The notes under the pieces are model-generated. The model had not been told where the DNA came from. It saw only the letters and a program-made list of their open reading frames with translations, and ran no database searches. From contig AP025041.1 of NCBI GenBank assembly GCA_036186865.1, positions 40,600,630-40,664,629 on the forward strand: a stretch of DNA of 64,000 bases, given 5' to 3'. The translations under genes were made by a program, and so were the position numbers. The stretch comes from Eustoma russellianum (Eukaryota > Streptophyta > Magnoliopsida > Gentianales > Gentianaceae). Positions 34,361 to 44,838 of the stretch are shown piece after piece (position 1 is the stretch's first letter; each line of letters begins with the position of its first letter).

Positions 34361-35798
34361 TGTTAGGTCTCTTAAAACACACTAGAAGGGGGGTTGAATA
34401 GTGTGTTCATCAAGTATGGATATTTTCTTGGATATTTTTTGTTTTTGAGTGCAACTAATACTTAGGTGTGTTCTTAAAAGAATAAAGACTTTGCGGAAGC
34501 GTAAAGAACATAAGGATGTATAGAGGTTCAAGTCAAATCACTCTTCTCCTCTACCTTCTTGATTTTTCACAAGGAGGATTTTGAAAGGGTGATTGTTATT
34601 TCTATAGGGGAAACAACAATCAAAGAAACAAAATCCAACAAACAACTAGGCCACACGCCTAGACCACAACCAAGAAATCTAACCCCTTGAAGTCTAGCCT
34701 CCAAAGATCTTCTTTGCCCTCAAAGAAATCTTGTAGGGAGTATAGTGCACCACAACACTATCAACTAACCCTCCAAGGTTTAGATTTCTCAAACAAGAAG
34801 CACCCTATCTTCTTGAGCAACAATCTACACAGCCTCTCACAATCTTCACTCACTAAGAAGAAGACTCTTCTTCTTCCTTTACAACACAACTCTCAACAAT
34901 AAAGTAAAATATACAAGATTACAACTATTTTGAGAGCTTGAAACTTTTGAGAGAAATTTGAGAGCTTGAATGGTAGAAAGTTGGAGAAGAATGAGATAAA
35001 CCCTTGTTTTATCTCCCTTGAATTTTTCTGCCCGTTTGAAATCTCTGCAGAGCCAATAATGGGCTTTGTCTTCTTGTGATGGCATGTCTTCTTCATTGAA
35101 GATCTCCCTTTTGCTTGTAGCAACTTTCTTGGAGAAGCTTCTTGTTGAAAGCTAGAAGAGGAAATCTGACTTCTTCAAGAATGAGAGAGACCCTGTGAAA
35201 ATATTACTAAAAGAGGAGGGTACAAAGAGTCAAATAACATTAGAAAGTAAAACATAAGACTTTTGTAACGTTGGTTACATGAAGCGCCTAATCTGTTTAT
35301 TGAACAGGCATTCAATGTGACATGGAGCACTTTATGTAAATTTGAACAGGCGTTCGATGTCACATAAAGCGCCTTATGTGGGCAATTGAAGGAATTCAAA
35401 GTCACATAAAGCGCCTAATTTCAGCCTTCATGCTTGTTCGAAGTAGTTTTGACTTTTATCAGAAAGTAGCTTGATGTACGTGCCCATTTTGGGAGAAAAG
35501 TACTTTTGACATAGTGGTACACATGAAGCGCCTAATGTAGGCGTTTAAAGTGTATTGCCTTTTTCTCAAGACACATGAAGCGCCTAATGTAGGCGTTCGA
35601 AGTGTTCGGACGTCCAGACATTTCACATGAAGCGCCTAATGTAGGTGTTCGAAGTGTACTGGATTCCAACCAAGGCACATGAAGCACCTAATGTAAGCAT
35701 TCGAAGTATACTGACCTTCGACCACTTCACATGATACGCCTAATCAGTCGTTCCAAGTACCAATTGTGCAAATAATCAAAACCTAACATGTTCTAACA

Positions 35799-37011
35799 CC
35801 TATAACAGTAAATCTATCCCGCATACTCAGTTATGCATTAATTAGGCATCAACCTTAATAAGTGGCATCTTTTATAGATGAGAATAATGCTAAACTTGGT
35901 ATTCAAATAGAGGTGTCCAAGTATAAAACCACATATTTTTATCTAAAAACATACGTGCAAATGTGTACGATCTGTGAGCTTTAATATGTACCGCATTACA
36001 TAGTTTTATGCTTGGACATCTAATTTTGGGAGCAAAACTCCTCGACATCATTTAGGAGTAAGAGTTATAGGCAAACTTACAATTAAGGGCGCATGCAAAT
36101 CGAGCTTCAAGCAAGCTATTCAAGTTTAATTCATTAAAGACTCGGCCCGAATTTGATTTTAGCGAATTTGAATTTAAATCATAAATTTAGCTCGAAATGT
36201 TTTACGAAATGAACTGAAGCTTAATGTTATCCGGCTCGAATGTTCAACGAAGTCTTGACAAAATAACCTTCTCAAAGGCTCGATTAGTAGAATCGATTCT
36301 TAGGCCCATAATTTACATTAAAAAAATCGATTTTGAGTTGACGAATCGAACTTGAGCTCACGAGTCAATCAATGTTTGCAAATTGAATAATACTCATGAA
36401 TCATACTCGAGCTTTCGAAACAAACAAATTCTTTTTAAAACTTATAGAATTCGAATACAAACTTAGTTATAGGTCCGTCTGCTTGTCTTCTTCTGTCTGT
36501 CATTTATTCCAATGATGTCCACATTAGATCAAGACTTGTGCTCTTGCAGCGTGGAATAAATGTCCAGGACTAAGGGTTAGACACAGAATTACAATTGTTA
36601 GTATTGTTTTCTTCTTTCCATCAGTTAGTCAGTCCACTGGTTTGACATTATTCCAAGACTTTTTCTCTAGCCGGTTATAAGTGTCCTCATGTTCTTGCTA
36701 TTTCATGTACTGATTAATCTCTTGTCGCCGGCCTTAATTGCAAATTTATGTTATTTCATTATTTATGGTCAAACTATGTGTTGAGTTTTCCTTTTTTTTT
36801 TCCTTTTGTATTGATTTGAGAAGTGATTTGGTTTACCATGATTGAATTTTGAATTGTGACTTTTGATACAACACATTCCCAATATACATATGATAAGATG
36901 ATATAACACATGTATTAATCTTTATATCACTCTCTTGCGAAAAACCTTTAAGTATAGCAGTTGAATAGAATTTGCTTAACTAAGGAAAATGCAAAATTAT
37001 ATCGAGCAAGT
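35799..37011 (+). repeat. Host segment copy A, third part
   Basis: Positions 35830-36720 match copy C at 1500-1880, and 36480-36950 match the complement of copy B at 60060-60530. Shared phrases include GGAATAAATGTCCAGG, ACAATTGTTAGTATTG, GAATTGTGACTTTTGATACA and TCACTCTCTTGCG. No open reading frame or RNA gene is recognised. It ends where the young Copia element is inserted. Confidence 0.75.
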
Positions 37012-37447
37012 TGTCAAATTTGATCATAATAACGAACGAAAGACTAACATTGAAGCAGAGAAAATTGAGAGAAAAGGAAACTGGCCAAAGGAAACAACTG
37101 AATTCCTTGATTGAATTCATAAGCTAACCGTCAACTACACCGGGCCATTTATACAGCCTGAGGAAGGAAGAAAAGAGCCTGAAAAGACAAAACTATCCTC
37201 ACTTATTCAACTACAATACTCTACATAAAAGGTCAAAATAGTACTTTCGCATGTTTAAAATATCTACCGCCAAAACCGTTGCTTCTTCCTTCTTCTTCCC
37301 TGAATCATCCCCAACCTTACACCACGAACTCTGCATACGCACCACCCAAGCTATCCACACGAGCTATATCAAAACAAACTCCCAAAACCTCCAATTAAGC
37401 AGCTCACAATTTCAAGTCCTGAATGTTCTGTGACAATCCAACAAACA

Positions 37448-40400
37448 CTACTGCACGGACCGTGTACTCCCTTGAACCATCACTCCTTCTTCTTCCAGCT
37501 CCCTTTTATCAATCTCTGTAACACCCCCCCGAAAACCTGACTTGCTAAACAAATTACAAACACCCATTGAAGCAATCAGGTTTTGCAATGTGACTGAATC
37601 CAGTGCTTTGATAAAAACATCCGCCAACTGATATTCTGACTTAACTGGCATGAGATGAATGACCCCTTGTTGAAACTTCTCTCTTACGATATGACAATCA
37701 ATTTCGATATGCTTCGTTCTTTCATGAAACACTGGATTTTCTACTATATATATGGCACTCTTGTTATCACAAAATAGCTCCACTGGACGGGGTTGTTTAA
37801 TTCCAAGATCTTGCAGCAAATAAACCAGCCACTGTACTTCGCAAGTTGCCATGGCCAAGGCTCTATACTCCGCTTCAGAAGAAGATCTAGAGACAGTACT
37901 CTGCTTCTTGGCCTTCCATGAAACCAAGGACTTACCCAAGAAAACACAATAGCCCGTAACGGACCGCCTTGTCTCCACACAGCCTGCCCAATCAGAGTCT
38001 GCAAAACCTTTCAACTCAAGCTCCCCAGAACTAGAATAAAGCAGACCTTGACCTGCTGTCCCTTTTAGGTATCTCAATAATCTGTGCGCAGCCTTGAGAT
38101 GCAACTGAGTAGGCACATCAAGGAATTGACTTAACTGTTGTACTGCAAAAGAAATATCCGGTCTTGTTATAGTCAAATACAACAGTTTTCCTATAAGCCT
38201 TCTATAACCAGACACATCCTCTATGAACACTGAATCACCATGAGCAAGCTTCAAGTTTTGCTCCATTGGACTAGTAGCAGGTTTAGCAGCCAAGAAACCT
38301 GCCTGCTCTACTAATTCCAAAGCATACTTCCTATGTGATAGCACAATTCCCCCCGGTGACCTAGCCACTTCAATGCCTAAAAAATATTTCAAGGGACCTA
38401 AATCTTTAATTCTGAAGGTGTGATGTAAAGAGTATTTAAGTGATGCAATTTGGGACAGAGAATCTCCTGCAACGATAATATCATCAACGTACACCAAAAG
38501 TACCAAAAAATAAGTATCTGTGCGCTTAAGAAACATGGTGTAATCATTGGTAGACTGAGTAAATCCATGGCCAGTAAGGAACTTAGTAAGCTTAAAGTTC
38601 CATTCCCTGCTTGCTTGCTTTAAGCCATAAAGAGACTTATGAAGCTTACAAACAACACCAATCCCCGACGCACTAACACCCTCGGGTAATGTCATGTAGA
38701 TCTCCTGGCTTAGGTCACCATGCAAAAAGGCGTTATTTACATCAAGTTGATACACACGCCACTGCTTCTGTGCTGCTACTGCCAGCAGCAACCTAACTGT
38801 GGTCAGTTTAGCTACTGGGGAAAAGGTATCTGTGTAATCAACTCCCAACTGCTGTGTAAAACCTTTTGCCACCAACCTAGCTTTATAACGTTCCACACTC
38901 CCATCAGGTCTATATTTAATCTTATAAACCCACCTACATCCGATAGGTTTCTTACCAGAAGGCAAAGAAACCAGTGACCAAGTATTATTGGCCTCAAGAG
39001 CAGCTAACTCCAACTCCATAGCCTTCAGCCAATAAGCAGATTTGGCTGCTTCTTGGTATGATGTAGGCTCCTGCAACACACTAATATTAAGAGCATAAGA
39101 CCTAAATGCAGGTGTCAACAAATCAAAAGTAATGTAATCCTCGATGGGAAATGGAACAGTAGACAAAGACATGGATGACTGAGAAGTGCAGGGGAGAGAT
39201 GAATGCAAAAGATTACAGTAATAATCTTGTAAATAGCTAGGAGGATGTTTAGGCCGAGTGGATCTGTAAAGATGCTGAGACTCATGCTGTGGGATTGGCA
39301 GGTGTATTTCTAGCCCAGTACAAGGATGACTATCAGGAGAAGACAAAGGACTATGAGTACCATCTGGAGTATGAAGATCATTAGAACAATCAGATGAGGT
39401 ATTGGAGCTTTCAGAAGACTGCTGGATGACAGATTGTGGATGATCTGGTGCAAGAGGTATATCATCTGAGGTGGAATTCAAGGGCTGAAACGAAGCAGAA
39501 GATGAAGGAAGATGAGGAGCTGACGGATGATCATGAGAGGCATTATCTGACGACTGAACAGACAAATGATCAAACACAAAAGGATAGAGTTGTTCATGAA
39601 CCTGAACATCTCTAGAAACAAACACCTTCTGGGTATCAAAATTCAGAAGTAAATACCCTTTAGTATGGTAAGGAATTCCAAGAAAAACGCAAGTAATGGC
39701 TCTAGGTTCAAACTTTGTCGTGTGTGAAGCTGTGTTACTGGCATAAGCCAGACACCCAAAAACCTTAATATCATTATACGAAGGTTTCAAACCAAACAAA
39801 CATTCATGAGGTGTATATTGCTGTAACAATGGTGAAGGCAAAACATTGATGATGTGAACTGCATATTGGATACAAAAACCCCAATAAGAGATAGGAATAT
39901 TTGATTGAAATCTGAGAGCTCTAGCAGTGTTAAGAATATGCTGATGTTTACGCTCAACCACCCCGTTTTGCTGCGGAGTGTTGACACACGTGGTTTGATG
40001 AATAATACCTTTGGTCATGAAGAAGTGGTCCATCTTAAACTCTTGACCGTTATCACTTCGGATGCACTTTACAGTTTTGTCAAATTGATTAAGAACATAT
40101 TGACAGAAACTTTGAATCACATTTCTGGTTTCTGATTTCTGCTTGAGTAAATAAACCCAAGTATATCTGGTGTGGTCATCAACAATGGTTAGAAAATAAC
40201 GTTGTCCATACACAGTGGGATATTTATGGGGTCCCCAAATATCAATATGCAAAAGATCAAAAGAATATTTAGACAGAGACTGAGAAACAGGGAAAGGACT
40301 TCTTTTCATCTTAGCCAATGGACACACTACACATTCTGATACATTGTTTTGAATGTGTACAGATTGATCAATCTTCTGTATCTCCTTTATTCTAGGTAAA

Positions 40401-42013
40401 GAAGCATGGCCTAACCTATAGTGCCATAACAATGAAGGCTGTGAAACTGCAGACAAACAGCTAGGGGTAATTGACATTTGCTTTGTAGTACCACGCAGAT
40501 AATATAAGCCATTGAGTTGCCTAGCTGAACCAATCGTCTTCAGGGACACAGAATCCTGAATGACACAAGAATTTCCAAAGAACTGAATAAGAAAAGAAGA
40601 ATTAGACATCATCTTGCTAACAGACAAAAGATTGTAAGCAAAGGATGGCACATACAAGACATCATGAATAGTTAAAAACGAATTCAGAACGACTGAACCA
40701 ACGAGAGTGGCCGAAGCTGAGAGATTATTAGGCAACTTGATAGAGATGCTTTGAACTGGTTTACAAGACTGGAACAAACTTGGATTACACACTATATGAT
40801 CTGTTGCACCTGAATCTAGTATCCAAATACTCGAATTATTAAAGTGGCACTTACCTTCATCCTTACCAGAGAGAGCAGACATCACTGCTCTTTGACCTGC
40901 AGCCTTCGACTCATCGTTAATATTCAACATAGTCATAAGCTTCTGCATTTGATCAGGCGTAAGCATGGGAGGCTGACACAGCTGAGCAGCCTTGTCATTC
41001 TGAGATACCTCAGCTTCTTCTCCAACAACTTCAACCATATTTGCCTGATTTCTCAGCTTATAGCCTGGGGGATACCCATGCTTTCGATAACACCTTTGCT
41101 CTATGTGCCCAATCATTCCACAATGGGTGCAAATTGGCCTCCTAGTGCCATCCGGAAAGAACCTTCCGTTGCCTCTCCTGTAACCACCAGTTCCTCCTCT
41201 ACCAGACTGAGTGTTAACACCAACATTAGCAACCATTCCTGTGTTATCAAACTCTGAGGCCAACAATGCAGTAGGACCACTATTAAAGCTGCTCTGATTG
41301 TTCAATCCATTTAGCTTTCTCTCGTATTTCAATGCCATTGCAAACACAACATCAATTTTAGGCATAGGAGACATAACGAATACTTGTGACTTAACAGGAT
41401 CAAATTCCTCATTTAAACCTTTTAAAAATCTGATAATATATTCACTTTCAACGAACTCCTGCATTTTAGTTCCTACGTCGCACCTACATCCATGACACAC
41501 ACACCTTGGAATAGGCCTCAATATCATCATCTCCTCCCATAACACCTTTACTTTTGTGAAATAATCATTTACAGAATCATTTTCCTGTTTAACACCATAG
41601 AAATTCTCCAAAAGGTCTGACAACCTAAAGGCATCACCACTGCCATACCTTCTCTTCAAATCATTCCAAACTTCAACAGCACTGTCATACCACATGACAC
41701 TTTGCGCAATAGAAGGCATTACACTATTCATAATCCAAGAGTGAACCATGGAATTTACCTGTCTCCATGCCTGATACTGCGAATCTGTTGCCAGCGGTGG
41801 CGGTATGGATCCATCAACAAATCCTATCTTGTTCTTCATTATTAACGCCATCTGAAATATTCTGCTCCATGAATGATAATTGTGAGGATTCAACGGAGGT
41901 TGTGCGAGTATAATCGCTGGACTATCATTTGGATGTAGGTAGAACGGATTGTTCGCAGAATTCTCATTCGTATGCGAACCAGTAGGCCTTTGATTGTTCG
42001 AAGTGGAAGCCAT
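37448..42013 (-). CDS. Copia-2 Gag-Pol polyprotein, 1521 residues
   Basis: One uninterrupted frame encodes all parts. Gag has a CCHC knuckle CTHCGMIGHIEQRC at about residues 293-307. The protease motif LDSGATDH lies near 395. Integrase has HYRLGHASL..CVVC and the catalytic set DIWGPH (~589), SDNGQEF and QQNGVVERKH. RT has LDVNNAFLHGDL and YVDD (~1173). RNase H has FADSDWAG (~1336) and SSSEAEYRAL. All catalytic residues that I can check are present. The length is usual for plant Copia. The last ~25 codons run through the purine tract into the 3' LTR. The protein would make virus-like particles, reverse transcribe and integrate the element. It belongs to the same lineage as the partial element at 62188. 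Confidence 0.95.
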   Translation of the reverse strand: MASTSNNQRPTGSHTNENSANNPFYLHPNDSPAIILAQPPLNPHNYHSWSRIFQMALIMKNKIGFVDGSIPPPLATDSQYQAWRQVNSMVHSWIMNSVMPSIAQSVMWYDSAVEVWNDLKRRYGSGDAFRLSDLLENFYGVKQENDSVNDYFTKVKVLWEEMMILRPIPRCVCHGCRCDVGTKMQEFVESEYIIRFLKGLNEEFDPVKSQVFVMSPMPKIDVVFAMALKYERKLNGLNNQSSFNSGPTALLASEFDNTGMVANVGVNTQSGRGGTGGYRRGNGRFFPDGTRRPICTHCGMIGHIEQRCYRKHGYPPGYKLRNQANMVEVVGEEAEVSQNDKAAQLCQPPMLTPDQMQKLMTMLNINDESKAAGQRAVMSALSGKDEGKCHFNNSSIWILDSGATDHIVCNPSLFQSCKPVQSISIKLPNNLSASATLVGSVVLNSFLTIHDVLYVPSFAYNLLSVSKMMSNSSFLIQFFGNSCVIQDSVSLKTIGSARQLNGLYYLRGTTKQMSITPSCLSAVSQPSLLWHYRLGHASLPRIKEIQKIDQSVHIQNNVSECVVCPLAKMKRSPFPVSQSLSKYSFDLLHIDIWGPHKYPTVYGQRYFLTIVDDHTRYTWVYLLKQKSETRNVIQSFCQYVLNQFDKTVKCIRSDNGQEFKMDHFFMTKGIIHQTTCVNTPQQNGVVERKHQHILNTARALRFQSNIPISYWGFCIQYAVHIINVLPSPLLQQYTPHECLFGLKPSYNDIKVFGCLAYASNTASHTTKFEPRAITCVFLGIPYHTKGYLLLNFDTQKVFVSRDVQVHEQLYPFVFDHLSVQSSDNASHDHPSAPHLPSSSASFQPLNSTSDDIPLAPDHPQSVIQQSSESSNTSSDCSNDLHTPDGTHSPLSSPDSHPCTGLEIHLPIPQHESQHLYRSTRPKHPPSYLQDYYCNLLHSSLPCTSQSSMSLSTVPFPIEDYITFDLLTPAFRSYALNISVLQEPTSYQEAAKSAYWLKAMELELAALEANNTWSLVSLPSGKKPIGCRWVYKIKYRPDGSVERYKARLVAKGFTQQLGVDYTDTFSPVAKLTTVRLLLAVAAQKQWRVYQLDVNNAFLHGDLSQEIYMTLPEGVSASGIGVVCKLHKSLYGLKQASREWNFKLTKFLTGHGFTQSTNDYTMFLKRTDTYFLVLLVYVDDIIVAGDSLSQIASLKYSLHHTFRIKDLGPLKYFLGIEVARSPGGIVLSHRKYALELVEQAGFLAAKPATSPMEQNLKLAHGDSVFIEDVSGYRRLIGKLLYLTITRPDISFAVQQLSQFLDVPTQLHLKAAHRLLRYLKGTAGQGLLYSSSGELELKGFADSDWAGCVETRRSVTGYCVFLGKSLVSWKAKKQSTVSRSSSEAEYRALAMATCEVQWLVYLLQDLGIKQPRPVELFCDNKSAIYIVENPVFHERTKHIEIDCHIVREKFQQGVIHLMPVKSEYQLADVFIKALDSVTLQNLIASMGVCNLFSKSGFRGGVTEIDKRELEEEGVMVQGSTRSVQ

Positions 42014-42316
42014 GGACTAACGACTGGTGATATCAAGTTCTTCAAACAAACAACAAGTAAACCTTCAGAATTCAACAAATCAGAAAACAGAACGCGCACA
42101 CTATATGATCACAACGATCAAGTCGTGTACCAACTCAAACAAGCAGAATCAGATACAGTGATCAACACACTCTCTGATACCATGTCAAATTTGATCATAA
42201 TAACGAACGAAAGACAACATTGAAGCAGAGAAAATTGAGAGAAAAGGAAACTGGCCAAAGGAAACAACTGAATTCCTTGATTGAATTCATAAGCTAACCG
42301 TCAACTACACCGGGCC

Positions 42317-42323
42317 ATTTATA
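42317..42323 (-). promoter_or_regulatory. TATA-like box in Copia-2 5' LTR
   Basis: The minus strand reads TATAAAT inside CTGTATAAATGGCC. It lies 135-141 bp from the inner (gag-side) end of the 5' LTR, in an expected place for transcription start. Confidence 0.55.
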
Positions 42324-42694
42324 CAGCCTGAGGAAGGAAGAAAAGAGCCTGAAAAGACAAAACTATCCTCACTTATTCAACTACAATACTCTACATAAAA
42401 AGGGCAAAATAGTACTTTCGCATGTTTAAAATATCTACCGCCAAAACCGTTGCTTCTTCCTTCTTCTTCCCTGAATCATCCCCAACCTTACACCACGAAC
42501 TCTGCATACGCACCACCCAAGCTATCCACACGAGCTATATCAAAACAAACTCCCAAAACCTCCAATTAAGCAGCTCACAATTTCAAGTCCTGAATGTTCT
42601 GTGACAATCCAACAAACACTACTGCACGGACCGTGTACTCCCTTGAACCATCACTCCTTCTTCTTCCAGCTCCCTTTTATCAATCTCTGTAACA

Positions 42695-43335
42695 AAGTCT
42701 GATGTATGCATAAGGCTCCATAGTTGCTTCATATTAATGTTCTCGGTCTTCTTCAATTGACACGTTGACAGATTAATATTAGGAATTAAGGATAGAGAAA
42801 AAGGGATCTTTAGCATACGCATAATTCATATAAGGAAGGTTCTGATTTATTTTCATATAATTTGATTTTTCATATAAGCTGTGGCAGACGCCATCTATCA
42901 TGGTTTATGATGGTTGGATTCTGGTTTATAACATTTGATGCTATCCATCCCCAGATGCTAGATTTGGAACCAGCGCCATGACAATAAATACATAAGTGAC
43001 TATTTCAACATAGGAGACATGGTCAATTTTCGCATACTATCTGCAGACTACCATTTATCAAATATAATATTAGATAGACATGACATGTTACATTGAGATT
43101 TTGTTATTACGCAAATAGTTTATCCTGTGCAGTTGGCTAAACAACTGGCAGAAGTTTGTATTGTAATTCATGTAGTTGCATCTATGTATTGACTTTTTCA
43201 GGCCGTTTGGCCGGAGACCTATCAATGGGAAAGGAGCCAGCATCTTTCCACCCTACCCTTATAAATCAATTTCATGTGCAGTATTTGGTCTGCAACCATT
43301 TCAGAGAGTAAAATCGTTCTAGCTAAACAAAAGAC
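42695..43335 (+). promoter_or_regulatory. Upstream region of the cysteine-rich peptide gene
   Basis: Between the Copia-2 LTR and the start codon there is no other gene. A TATA-like CTTATAAATC lies at 43258-43267, about 70 bp before the ATG. A dyad GGCCGTTTGGCC lies at 43201-43212. An out-of-frame ATG at 43274 would be in the leader only if transcription starts upstream of it. Confidence 0.5.
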
Positions 43336-43703
43336 ATGGGAAAGCTTGCTTGCTTTATTTTTCTCATGCTGCTTGCCTCATGTTAGTCATTCTTTATGTC
43401 ACACAAGAAATTATAGCAATCGTATTTTGGGTTTTGTACTTGTTTGAAGGCAGTAGTTTTAGTTATTTTATTGTTGAAATCATTTATTATATGTCATGGA
43501 ATAATACTTACATATTTAATTTTTGAAAATTCGCAGCTGCAGTTGAAGCCAGCGAAGGACAAGCCAGGAAACTATTCTTGAAAAAGATTCTTCAGGAGCC
43601 TAATCCTTATGGTTGTGTGCCAGGAACTTGTTACAATGGTGGTTCTTGCGCCGCGCCTTGCAAGTGTGTTTATGGAGATTGCATGACTACGGGAACTGAC
43701 TAA
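43336..43703 (+). CDS. Secreted six-cysteine peptide, cyclotide-like spacing
   Basis: Two exons, 43336-43381 and 43537-43703, are joined by a GT-AG intron (donor TCAT|GTTAGT, acceptor TTCGCAG|CTGC) and give 70 residues. Exon 1 encodes a hydrophobic signal-peptide core (residues 3-14); the likely cleavage site is around residues 16-21. A basic pro-segment (about 20-40) follows, then a Cys-rich end with Cys at 42, 47, 53, 57, 59 and 64, spacing C-x4-C-x5-C-x3-C-x-C-x4-C. The single residue between Cys IV and V and the overall order recall cystine-knot peptides such as cyclotides. A domain starting at Gly41 and ending at Asp70 would be 30 residues. It differs from classical cyclotides: loops 1 and 2 are each one residue longer, there is no loop-1 Glu, and nothing follows the final Asp. 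It may be a linear knottin or another plant CRP family. Function is unproven, probably extracellular defence or signalling. Confidence 0.8.
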
Positions 43704-44727
43704 ACCATTTCAGATCGTCTTGTCCGAAAATGGTGGATCATTAATGAGGCCATCAACGTTTTTCCTGTCACATGTTTCATCACTGCTTTATGCTAGCATA
43801 AACTCAGACGAAACATGTCTAGCGGAGATGAAGTTGGTTTGTCTCCAATAGATGCAAAACTATTGATGGACGAAAGAATGGCTCAACATTTTAGGACCAG
43901 AATATCTGAACTGGGGACAAAGGAGAAGGTTCATGGTTTCATCAGTGTTGCTTTTGAGGTGTTTAGGATATATTTGAGTAATTTGTATCGATGAGATTCA
44001 AATAGTCTCTCTTTGTTTGCTTTGTGTGTCTATGTTTCTAGGGTGAGATGCTTATCTCCTCTTAGAATTAATAAACGTTGTATGTCGGTCATCCAGTCCC
44101 AAACAATATCTTTTGCTGTCGTTGGAATATACTGGATATGGTGATTGTTGTTATTGTATGTGTGTCAGGTCATGTTTTTGTAGGATGTTTCCTTTGAAGA
44201 TTCATCCATTCTTGCTTCTAAGTGCTTGATTCATGTTGTGAGTCCTCGTTTCTCTACTCTGTCATTTGTAAGGCTTGTCAGAACGCGTATTAAGATCAAT
44301 GTGAAAGTAAACTTGTTTCAGGGCCAGGTGGATTTGTTATTATGTAAGCTTTGATGTTGTTAGAATTTGTGGTTTAGAGTTATTACAAAACGTAATAAAC
44401 AAAGAAGCTAACAGAATTTAACATGATTCGTCAAATACGTACATCGACAAGTTAATGGTCTTCTTTTAATATGGAGAACGATAAAATACAAATAAAAGAA
44501 AGCTGATATAATACAAGATCATCTCTGAAAGTAATTGTCCGCGACTCACTTGTTTTCGACGAAAATTGGTGTACTTTTTTCTCTTGAGGCTAAAGTTGAA
44601 AAAGTCAATGGAAGCTTCAAGTACGAAACATCTTTGCTATGTCCAATACCTAAATTGTGACACAACGCAATACGTTACACAGATTTTCTGAAACCAGGAC
44701 AACGATCACAGAGCTTAGTTATTGACA
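43704..44727 (+). other. Downstream of peptide gene, no further gene seen
   Basis: About 1 kb of AT-rich DNA probably holds the 3' UTR of the peptide gene at its start. I found no recognisable polyadenylation cluster that I would insist on, no repeat and no RNA gene. Confidence 0.5.
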
Positions 44728-44838
44728 GATTTAGATTAGGATTTAAGGGTAAATAAAAGAGTGGTATTAGAAAAAGAGCATCGATGATCAATACAGAGCT
44801 ATACTTTACCTAATGACAAGAATAATCTTTTAAGGAGG
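44728..44838 (+). repeat. Host segment copy A, last part: empty site for the MITE
   Basis: It matches 2378-2416 joined to 2612-2690 (GACAGATTTAGATTAGGA, AAATAAAAG once, AGAGCATCGATGATCAATAC, AGCTATACTTTACCTAATGA). The MITE of copy C is missing here. The match stops at TTTTAAGG, where retroelement sequence begins. Confidence 0.85.

Larger units (their letters stand above)
26175..35798 (-). mobile_element. Decayed Copia element with extra 3' ORF (Copia-1)
   Basis: The left LTR is 26175-27549 (1375 bp) and the right LTR is 34361-35798 (1438 bp). On the minus strand each starts TGTTAGAACATG and ends CCTAACA. Both sides carry the 5-bp duplication CCTAT (26170-26174, 35799-35803). The PBS ATTGGTATCAGAGCG lies against the right LTR. 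The order read on the minus strand is gag, protease, integrase, RT, RNase H, then an additional ORF before the 3' LTR. Every coding block except part of the extra ORF carries nonsense or frame changes, so the copy is dead. The position of integrase before RT makes it Ty1/copia. Confidence 0.93.
37012..42694 (-). mobile_element. Young, apparently intact Copia element (Copia-2)
   Basis: The left LTR (37012-37523) and right LTR (42183-42694) are both 512 bp. I see about three differences between them: one extra base in each and one substitution near 37231/42401. Transcription is leftward. A TATA-like TATAAAT (minus strand) lies at 42317-42323 in the 5' LTR. The PBS TGGTATCAGAGAGTG (minus) abuts the right LTR, and a G7 purine tract abuts the left one. 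AAGT flanks both ends, with the fifth TSD base not matching. Near-identical LTRs plus an open polyprotein mark a very recent insertion. Confidence 0.95.

Noticed and set aside
40844..41257. 137-codon plus-strand frame inside Copia-2
   Set aside because: It is antisense to the intact gag-pol frame and has no independent support.
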